A DNA stretch of 5,081 nt from Gemmatimonadota bacterium (GTDB lineage Bacteria > Gemmatimonadota > Gemmatimonadetes > Gemmatimonadales > Gemmatimonadaceae): assembly GCA_947457715.1 (NCBI GenBank), contig CANGXK010000215.1, forward strand, positions 1 to 5,081, read 5' to 3'. Under the pieces are notes generated by a model. The model had not been told where the DNA came from. It saw only the letters and a list, made by a program, of their open reading frames with translations, and searched no databases. The translations under genes were made by a program, and so were the position numbers. Shown in pieces: positions 1-5,081 of this stretch (the stretch's first letter is position 1; each line of letters starts with the position of its first letter).

Positions 1-2415
1 CGGGTTCTCACCACGGAAGATCATGTCGCCGGTATGCGGACGCAGGTTCGTCGTGCGGACCTGCATGGCCGGCTGCACCGTGAATAGATGCGTCGTGCTG
101 GCCGCCACCGCCGGCGTGAGCTCCTGCAGCGCGTTGAGCTGATCGAGGATCCAGAGACCGCGCGCGTGCGACGCCAGAATCAGCGTATTGTCTCGTGCCT
201 GAATCGTGATGTCGTTGAACGGCATCACCGGCATGTTGTTGCGCAACGGCAGCCACTGCCCACCGGCATCGGGCGAAATGAACACACCGAACTCGGTGGC
301 GAGATACAGCAACTTCGCATTGCGCGGATCCTCACGCACCGTGCGCGCGACCCGGTTGGCCGGCAGCGTGGCATCGATACGGCGCCACGTGGTGCCGAAG
401 TCGCTCGTGGCGTACACGTAGTTCGTGAAGTCGTTGCTGCGGTGATTGTCCACCACCACGTACGCCGTGCCCGCCGCATGGCGTGAGGCTTCCACGCCGG
501 CAAACCACGAATCCTTCGGCAGGCCGGGGAAACGGGTCTGCACATCCGTGAACGTCGCACCGCCGTCGCGCGATACGCGGAAGCGCCCGTCGTCGGTGCC
601 CACGTACAACACGCCCTTTACGCGCGGCGACTCGGCCAGCGCCGTCACGCCCGGGAAGTACGGCACCCCGTCATCCAGCGACAGCGTGTTCTCGCCGGGC
701 TTGCGTCCCATCAGCGGCAGCGTCGAGCGATCGACGCCGGTGCTCATGTCACCCAGGTCTTTCCACGTGCGGCCGCTGTTCGTCGACTTGAACAGATGCT
801 GGCCGCCGGCGTACACCGTGGCCGTGTCGTGCGGCGAGATGATGAACGGCGCGTCCCAGTTGGCGGGATGCATGGCGTTGCCCAGCACCTGCGTGGCGCC
901 CGGCTTGCCCCACGTTTCCCAGTTGCGACGACCGGCAATGTGTCCGGTGGAATCACCGGGGCGGATGTCCTGCACTTCCCACGTCTTGGTGTCGTTGCGC
1001 TGCAGTCCCAGGAACTGCGACGCGGAATACACCGTGCGCGGGTTGAGCGGATTGGGAATCACGTGAAAGCCGTCGCCGCCGCAGAGACGCGAGAAGTGAT
1101 CGTTCAACACGCCGCCGGTCGTCCAACTGGCGCTCGGGCCCATCCAGCAGCCGTTGTCCTGCAGACCGCCATAGATGTTGAAGGGCACCGCATTGTCGGT
1201 CGTCACGCGGTAGAACTGCGACAGCGGCAGCGACGTGACGTACAGGAACTTGTTGCCGCGGTCATAGCTGATGCCGATGCCGCCGTCGTCGAGCTTCACC
1301 ACATGACGGCTGTTCGTCGGATTCACCCATACGAAGCGGTCGTCGCCATGCGTGGTGGTGCGCGGCGCGGTGAACGTCTTGCCGCCGTTGTCGCTGAACG
1401 AATACGCGTTCAGCATGTAGATGCGCTGGTCGTCGTTCGGATCGATGATCACCTGACTGGCGTACATCGGCCGAGGATTCCAGTCGCTCATGAACGTCCA
1501 CGTGGCGCCCGCATCTTCGCTGCGATACACGCCCGCCTTGCGCACGATGTACGCCGTGCTGGCGTTGTAACGCGCGCCTTGCTCGATGCTGACCGTGAGA
1601 ATGTTTGGATTCTTCCGGTACACACCGATGCCGATGCGGCCGTACTCCCCCTCAGGCAGGCCATGCCCCGTGAGCTTGCTCCACGTGGCGCCGGCGTCGG
1701 TGCTCTTCCACAGCGCGCTGCCGGGGCCGCCGCCGTCGAAGCCGTAGGCACTGCGGCGACGCTGATACGTACTGGCGTACAGCACGTTCGGGTCGTTCCA
1801 GTCCATCGCCACATCGGTGGCGCCGGTTTCGTCATCCACGAACAGCGTGCGCGTCCAGCTGCGGCCGCCGTCGGTGGTGCGATACAGCCCGCGGTCGCCA
1901 CCGGCGCCCCACACCGAGCCCTGCGCCGCCACGTAGGCGATGTTGGGATCGCTCGGGTGGAGCTGAATGCGGCCGATGTGCATGCTCGTGGCCAATCCCA
2001 TGTTCTGCCACGTGGTGCCGCCGTCGGTGCTCTTGTAGACGCCGTCGCCCCAGCCCACGCTCTGGCGGCTGGCTCGCTCGCCGGTGCCCACCCAGATGAT
2101 CTGCGGGTTGGGCTGGAACACCGCCACGTCGCCGATCGAGTGCACCGGCGCGTCGAAGGTGGAGCTCCACGTCACGCCGTTGTCCGTGGTGCGCCACAAG
2201 CCGCCGGTGGCACCGGCCACGTACCAGGTGCTCGGGTTCGACTCGACCACGTCCATGTCGACCACGCGGCCGCTCATGGAGGCGGGGCCGATATTCCGCA
2301 GGCGGAGCGACCCAAAATCAGCGGATGTGAAGGCGGGCGCGGACTGGGCGCTCAGCGCCGCCGGAAGAGCCCAGAGTAGGGCCGGGAGCAGAAAACGGGA
2401 GGGACGGACGCGCAT
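1..2415 (-). CDS. Exported Asp-box (BNR/VPS10-sortilin-like) beta-propeller protein, C-terminus missing
   Basis: Reading the minus strand from the ATG at 2415-2413 gives 805 codons with no stop to the left edge, so the C-terminus is missing. Residues 1-23 look like a signal peptide (MRVRPSR, then a hydrophobic stretch ending ALSA, cleaved before Q24), so the protein is probably exported. About ten Asp-boxes (S/T-x-D-x-G-x-T-W/F) follow, ending at W83, W136, W187, W245, W306, F348, W551, F622, W677 and W721, often preceded by G-aromatic-K/R as in GVYKSTDGG. This marks a BNR-type beta-propeller, usually annotated as glycosyl hydrolase BNR repeat, WD40/YVTN/BNR-like or sortilin/VPS10-like protein. 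Residues 417-449 carry the motifs GGLQDNG and GGDGF, and HARGLWILD lies near 750-758; I recall both as typical of large bacterial members (about 1,000 residues). C423 and C445 are the only cysteines. No substrate can be assigned, and enzymatic activity is unproven. There is no clear Shine-Dalgarno before the ATG, but no other in-frame start lies close upstream. The gene is divergent from the peptidase. Confidence 0.9.
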   Translation of the reverse strand, partial: MRVRPSRFLLPALLWALPAALSAQSAPAFTSADFGSLRLRNIGPASMSGRVVDMDVVESNPSTWYVAGATGGLWRTTDNGVTWSSTFDAPVHSIGDVAVFQPNPQIIWVGTGERASRQSVGWGDGVYKSTDGGTTWQNMGLATSMHIGRIQLHPSDPNIAYVAAQGSVWGAGGDRGLYRTTDGGRSWTRTLFVDDETGATDVAMDWNDPNVLYASTYQRRRSAYGFDGGGPGSALWKSTDAGATWSKLTGHGLPEGEYGRIGIGVYRKNPNILTVSIEQGARYNASTAYIVRKAGVYRSEDAGATWTFMSDWNPRPMYASQVIIDPNDDQRIYMLNAYSFSDNGGKTFTAPRTTTHGDDRFVWVNPTNSRHVVKLDDGGIGISYDRGNKFLYVTSLPLSQFYRVTTDNAVPFNIYGGLQDNGCWMGPSASWTTGGVLNDHFSRLCGGDGFHVIPNPLNPRTVYSASQFLGLQRNDTKTWEVQDIRPGDSTGHIAGRRNWETWGKPGATQVLGNAMHPANWDAPFIISPHDTATVYAGGQHLFKSTNSGRTWKDLGDMSTGVDRSTLPLMGRKPGENTLSLDDGVPYFPGVTALAESPRVKGVLYVGTDDGRFRVSRDGGATFTDVQTRFPGLPKDSWFAGVEASRHAAGTAYVVVDNHRSNDFTNYVYATSDFGTTWRRIDATLPANRVARTVREDPRNAKLLYLATEFGVFISPDAGGQWLPLRNNMPVMPFNDITIQARDNTLILASHARGLWILDQLNALQELTPAVAASTTHLFTVQPAMQVRTTNLRPHTGDMIFRGENP

Positions 2416-2454
2416 AGGGCACCGGGGTCGACGGGGAACGGGTGAACGCCAAAG

Positions 2455-2471
2455 CAATATGCGGCGTATTG
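2455..2471. promoter_or_regulatory. AT-rich 17-bp dyad in the divergent intergenic region (candidate operator or promoter element)
   Basis: The sequence CAATATGCGGCGTATTG forms an inverted repeat around a central G, with seven of eight positions complementary and one T/G mismatch. It is the most AT-rich patch of the 124-bp gap between the divergent genes. It lies 39 bp before the start of the propeller gene and 68 bp before the GTG of the peptidase. That placement fits an operator or overlapping promoter elements serving both genes: TATTGT on the plus strand and TATTGC on the minus strand resemble -10 boxes. I found no convincing -35 partner at normal spacing on either strand. The regulatory role is inference, and such a short dyad could arise by chance. 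Confidence 0.35.
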
Positions 2472-2524
2472 TTGTGGATCGCTGGGCGGTCCGCATCGCG
2501 CCCGGCTCACCGCTTCACCCGACC

Positions 2525-2529
2525 AAGGA
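2525..2529 (+). promoter_or_regulatory. Ribosome binding site of the M28 peptidase; decides the GTG start
   Basis: AAGGA lies 10 bases before the GTG at 2540. The frame is open far upstream, with an ATG at 2459 and earlier starts inside the opposite gene, so this site matters for choosing the start. Starting at 2540 also puts the basic FRPAR stretch and the hydrophobic signal core at the extreme N-terminus, as expected for a Sec signal peptide. The ATG at 2459 has no comparable site. Confidence 0.6.
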
Positions 2530-2539
2530 CGCGTCTCTC

Positions 2540-4432
2540 GTGTTTCGACCCGCACGTCTTGCTGCGACGGCACTGGCCCTGCTGACCGGCGCCACCGCCG
2601 CGCTCCCCGCGCAGAACCGCCCTGCCACCACCAAGGTGGCGCGACCATCACGCCCCGTGTGGCCCGACGAGGGCCCGCGCACGTGGGCACCCCGCCCCAC
2701 TGTGTCGGCGATCACCGCCAACGACCTGCGAACCCGTCTTTACCAGTTTGCGGACGACTCCATGATGGGTCGGCGCATCGGCGAGAAGGGCAACTTCAAG
2801 GGCACCGAGTACATCGCCGGCGAATTCAAACGGCTCGGCCTCAAGCCGGCCGGCGACAGCGGCTCGTTCTTCCAGACGCTGCCCTTCGGCCCGACGTTGT
2901 TCGACAGCACGGCGTCCTCGCTGCAGGTCGGCGGATCGGCCCTCGCCTCCAAGCGTGACTGGATCCCGACGGCGCCGAGCGTGCAGAACGGACTCGGCGG
3001 CAAAGCCGACCTGAAGGGCGTCCCGGCGGTGTTTGCCGGCACGTGGGGCGACACGGCGGTCATGCTCGACCCGGAGGCGTTTCGCGGGAAGGTCGCCGTG
3101 TTCATCGCGGCGCCCGGTGCCGGCGCGATGGGCGGAGCCTCCGGCGGCGTACGTGGTCCGGCCTCGTTCGTGAGCTGTGCCGACGTGCCCGACAAGTTCG
3201 GCGTGAACGCGATCCTGGCCGCCGAGAAGACAGCGGCCGCCACACCGGCCCCCGCGCGGCCAACCGTGGCCGCGATGGCCGGTGCGCCCCGCGATGCCCG
3301 AGCGCAGCGCGCCGGGGCCGTCGCCGTGTTGGTGATCGGTCTCGATGACATGACCTCGGCCACGGTCAACGCCGCCTTCGAAGGCCGCAACGGGATGCGT
3401 CCCACCACCACGCTGAATGCCGACGCCCCCGCCGGTGCGACCATTTCGCGCCGCGCCGCTGAGCAGCTGTTCGGCAAGCCGATCGATCAGGTCACCGTCG
3501 GTACCGTGGGGCAGCCGGTCACGGCGTCATGGAATCACGCGTGGCGTCCGGCGGCGTATGCCGCGCGCAACGTGATCGCGGTGCTCCCCGGCTCCGATCC
3601 GACGCTCAAGGAAGAGTACGTGCTGGTGGGTGCGCACAACGACCACGTGGGGGTAAACTCGACGGTGATCGATCATGATTCGCTGCGCGCCGTGAACTTC
3701 GTGACGCGTCGTCAGGGTGCCAACGATCCGACGTGCATCCCGACGGCCGAGCAGCAGGTGAAGATCAACGCGCTGATCGCCAAGGCGCGTGGTGCGCGTC
3801 CGGCCCGCAAGGACTCGATCATGAACGGCGCCGACGATGATGGATCGGGCTCGATGGTGCTGTTGGAGCTCGCCGAGAAGTTCGCGAAGGAGAAGCCGGC
3901 GCGTTCGGTGATCTTCGTGTCGCATCAGGGTGAAGAAGGCGGCCTGCTGGGGTCGCGCTGGTTCGTCGACAACCCCACGATCCCGATCGAGAAGGTCGTC
4001 GCCGCGCACAACATGGACATGGTCGGCAAGGGTCGCGCCGATCAGGTGAAGTTCGGCGGACCGAACTCGGTGCAGATGCTCGGCGCGCGTCGCCTGTCGC
4101 GCGACTTCGGCGACATCATCGACTCGGTGAACGCCAGCAGCCCCGAGCCGATGGCGATCGACAAGAGCTGGGACATTCCGGCCAACCCGCTCAACCGCTT
4201 CTGCCGCAGCGACCAGGTGAACTACGTGCGCAAGAACATCCCGGTCGTGTACATGTCGCTGGGCTACGGCCCCGACTACCACATGCAGTCGGACGAGCCG
4301 CAATACATCGACTACGATCATGCGGCCCGTCTCGGACGCTTCGTGCACGACGTGATGACGGCGGTGGCGAACCGGAAGGAGAAACCGGCCATCGGTGGCG
4401 CGGACCCGACGTACCCCAGCTGTAATCGGTAG
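2540..4432 (+). CDS. Secreted M28-family zinc metallopeptidase with a PA-like domain
   Basis: This 630-residue protein starts with a signal peptide (residues 1-24, MFRPAR, hydrophobic core, ending LPA before Q25), so it acts in the periplasm or outside the cell. A Pro/Arg/Thr-rich linker leads to an N-terminal helix region from about residue 58. A protease-associated (PA) type domain lies at about 155-300 (GKVAV at 183, RAGAVAVLVIG at 257). The catalytic M28 domain follows, with all family residues visible: H366 and D368 in AHNDH, bridging D432 in NGADDDGSG, catalytic E465 and ligand E466 in HQGEEGG, D493 in NMDMVG, and H581 in DYHMQSDE. M28 enzymes are co-catalytic di-zinc aminopeptidases, carboxypeptidases or dipeptidases; the exact specificity cannot be read here. 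Unusual points are a 62-residue spacer between H369 and D432, an Ala/Pro/Gly-rich expansion of the PA domain (about 190-255), and four cysteines (213, 399, 555, 628). The GTG start is preferred over the ATG at 2459, which would put 27 residues before the signal peptide. Stem-loops follow the stop directly. Confidence 0.95.
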   Translation: MFRPARLAATALALLTGATAALPAQNRPATTKVARPSRPVWPDEGPRTWAPRPTVSAITANDLRTRLYQFADDSMMGRRIGEKGNFKGTEYIAGEFKRLGLKPAGDSGSFFQTLPFGPTLFDSTASSLQVGGSALASKRDWIPTAPSVQNGLGGKADLKGVPAVFAGTWGDTAVMLDPEAFRGKVAVFIAAPGAGAMGGASGGVRGPASFVSCADVPDKFGVNAILAAEKTAAATPAPARPTVAAMAGAPRDARAQRAGAVAVLVIGLDDMTSATVNAAFEGRNGMRPTTTLNADAPAGATISRRAAEQLFGKPIDQVTVGTVGQPVTASWNHAWRPAAYAARNVIAVLPGSDPTLKEEYVLVGAHNDHVGVNSTVIDHDSLRAVNFVTRRQGANDPTCIPTAEQQVKINALIAKARGARPARKDSIMNGADDDGSGSMVLLELAEKFAKEKPARSVIFVSHQGEEGGLLGSRWFVDNPTIPIEKVVAAHNMDMVGKGRADQVKFGGPNSVQMLGARRLSRDFGDIIDSVNASSPEPMAIDKSWDIPANPLNRFCRSDQVNYVRKNIPVVYMSLGYGPDYHMQSDEPQYIDYDHAARLGRFVHDVMTAVANRKEKPAIGGADPTYPSCNR

Positions 4433-4458
4433 GTCGGGACCCGACGGTCGGTCCCGAC
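4433..4458 (+). terminator. Stem-loop immediately after the peptidase stop codon
   Basis: GTCGGGACC (4433-4441) pairs perfectly with GGTCCCGAC (4450-4458), giving a 9-bp stem with an 8-base loop that begins right after the TAG stop. The inner bases CCGA and TCGG allow an alternative, longer fold with a one-base bulge. No T-tract follows, so it is not a classical intrinsic terminator on its own. It may instead protect the mRNA 3' end, or act with the second hairpin downstream. Confidence 0.5.
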
Positions 4459-4470
4459 GCACGTTACCAA

Positions 4471-4500
4471 ACCGGCGCTCACCCCTAGGTGAGCGCCGGT
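4471..4500 (+). terminator. Strong GC-rich hairpin, probable transcription terminator of the peptidase gene
   Basis: ACCGGCGCTCACC (4471-4483) is the exact reverse complement of GGTGAGCGCCGGT (4488-4500), giving a 13-bp perfect stem closed by a CCTA tetraloop. It sits 38 bases after the peptidase stop and 73 bases before the transporter start, the normal place for a terminator. The downstream tail is only weakly T-rich (GTAGTAGTTT, after CTGC), so its efficiency as a factor-independent terminator is uncertain. The stem itself is well beyond chance expectation. Confidence 0.7.
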
Positions 4501-4564
4501 CTGCGTAGTAGTTTCGCCCCGTCCAGTCGTGCGGCACCTCGCCCGCCGCCACTGCCACTCTTCC

Positions 4565-4568
4565 GGAG
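4565..4568 (+). promoter_or_regulatory. Ribosome binding site of the SNF transporter
   Basis: GGAG lies 5 bases before the GTG at 4574, slightly closer than ideal. It supports this GTG over the in-frame GTG at 4529, which has no purine-rich site, and over the internal ATGs from 4610 on, which would remove the start of the first membrane helix. An in-frame TGA at 4490-4492 limits how far upstream the gene could begin. Confidence 0.5.
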
Positions 4569-4573
4569 CGTTC

Positions 4574-5081
4574 GTGAGTCAGTCGCAAGGCTTCTCGTCC
4601 CGATGGGCCATGATGCTGGCCATGCTCAGCATGGCCGTCGGCACCGGCAACATCTGGCGTTTTCCCCGCATCGCCGCCACCAATGGCGGCGGTGAGTTCC
4701 TCGTGGCATGGGTGGTCTGCCTGTTCGCGTGGTCCATTCCACTGATCCTGGTGGAGTTCGGCATGGGGCGCATGACGCGTCTCGGCCCGATCGGCGCCTT
4801 CGTGCGCACACAGGGGAAGAAGTCGGCCTGGATGGGCGCCTTCATCGCCTTTGTCGCCGTCGCCATCATGGCCTACTACTCGGTGGTCACCGGGTGGACG
4901 CTGCGCTATGCGATCGCGGCCGGCCTCGGCGAAGTCACGGGCGACAACTCCGTGAGCTTCTGGCGCACCTTCTCCACCACCACCGCGCCGGTGCTGCCAC
5001 ACGTGATCTCGATCCTCGCCGCCACGTTCATCGTGGCCAAGGGGGTGAAGGGCATTGAGCGCACCACCACGATTCTCATGC
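4574..5081 (+). CDS. Sodium-dependent transporter, SNF/NSS family, N-terminal part
   Basis: The first 169 residues are visible and the frame is open to the right edge; complete family members have about 440-550 residues and 11-12 membrane helices. Helix 1 carries the family signature: MAVGTGNIWRFPR at residues 20-32, followed by NGGGEF at 37-42. By alignment with LeuT, A21, V22 and N26 match sodium-site residues A22, V23 and N27, and R29 matches the extracellular-gate R30. Helix 2 (about 43-62) ends in VEFGMGR. Helix 3 includes AYYSVVTGW (100-108), with the paired tyrosines of the substrate-site region. A predicted loop at 119-138 precedes helix 4 and the GIERTTTILM segment (160-169), where members usually read GIEK. 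Such proteins sit in the inner membrane and import amino acids or similar solutes with Na+; the substrate cannot be read here. The GTG start has a GGAG site, and the short polar N-terminus (SQSQGFSSR) is normal. The peptidase upstream would supply amino acids, but hairpins between the genes suggest separate transcription. Confidence 0.93.
   Translation, partial: MSQSQGFSSRWAMMLAMLSMAVGTGNIWRFPRIAATNGGGEFLVAWVVCLFAWSIPLILVEFGMGRMTRLGPIGAFVRTQGKKSAWMGAFIAFVAVAIMAYYSVVTGWTLRYAIAAGLGEVTGDNSVSFWRTFSTTTAPVLPHVISILAATFIVAKGVKGIERTTTILM

Noticed and set aside
446..1066. Plus-strand open frame of 206 codons within the propeller gene
   Set aside because: It is antisense to the Asp-box region, and its translation is Ser/Pro/Arg-rich without a motif.
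1360..2200. Repeated DNA segments resembling ACGTGG and CCGTCGGTG, considered as a possible repeat array
   Set aside because: They are the minus-strand codons for the recurring T-D-G-G-x-T-W Asp-box. They are spaced irregularly and diverged, so they reflect protein repeats and not a CRISPR or other DNA repeat array.
796..2379. Plus-strand open frame of 527 codons opposite the propeller gene
   Set aside because: It is exactly in phase with the propeller codons, so its stops would need TTA, CTA or TCA codons in that gene, which are rare at this GC content. Its translation is Arg/Ala/His/Val-rich with no recognisable domain, while the minus-strand reading shows a signal peptide and ten Asp-boxes.
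2084..2539. Longer N-terminus of the peptidase starting at the ATG at 2084 or at 2459
   Set aside because: A start at 2084 would overlap more than 300 bases of the opposite gene. The ATG at 2459 lacks a ribosome binding site and would put 27 residues before the signal peptide. The GTG at 2540 has AAGGA at good spacing. The 2459 start is less likely but not impossible.
2740..3477. Minus-strand open frame of 245 codons within the peptidase
   Set aside because: It is antisense and in phase to the PA-domain coding region and has low-complexity Ala/Pro/Ser composition. No domain is visible.
4529..4573. Upstream GTG as the transporter start
   Set aside because: No purine-rich site precedes it, and it would add 15 residues rich in Arg, His and Pro before a normally short N-terminus.
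4501..4573. Promoter for the transporter in its leader
   Set aside because: GTAGTAGTTT is the only AT-rich stretch and shows no -35/-10 pair I could defend.
3527..5002. Minus-strand open frame of 491 codons
   Set aside because: It lies antisense and in phase to both the peptidase and the transporter and runs through the two hairpins between them. Its translation is His/Arg/Asp-rich and resembles no protein family, so it is a codon-bias shadow.

Overview
The window is GC-rich DNA with dense coding and strongly GC-biased third codon positions. It carries two exported proteins of types that occur in many copies in Gemmatimonadota: a long Asp-box (BNR/VPS10-like) propeller protein and a PA-domain M28 metallopeptidase. 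I lean towards Gemmatimonadota (a Gemmatimonas-like soil or freshwater bacterium). Acidobacteriota or another GC-rich heterotroph cannot be excluded, because no RNA gene or phylogenetic marker is present.

Layout: (1) Positions 1-2415, minus strand: an open reading frame of 805 codons without a stop that runs off the left edge. It encodes a signal peptide followed by about ten Asp-box repeats. (2) Positions 2416-2539: a divergent intergenic region that must hold the promoters of both flanking genes. It contains one AT-rich, nearly perfect 17-bp dyad. (3) Positions 2540-4432, plus strand: a complete, secreted M28 zinc peptidase of 630 residues with every metal and catalytic residue present. Two of its internal segments are unusually long. 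(4) Positions 4433-4573: two consecutive perfect stem-loops, the second a good terminator candidate, then the leader of the next gene. (5) Positions 4574-5081, plus strand: the first 169 residues of a sodium:neurotransmitter-symporter (SNF/NSS) family transporter, cut by the right edge.

Together the genes suggest protein or peptide scavenging. The peptidase would release amino acids outside the cytoplasm, and the Na+-coupled symporter could import them. This is inference from adjacency. The hairpins between the two genes argue for separate transcription units, and the propeller protein has no assignable substrate.

I found no RNA gene, CRISPR array, mobile element or clearly new system. The points most worth a second look are the divergent dyad, the two long segments of the peptidase, the fold of the propeller protein, and the tandem hairpins.
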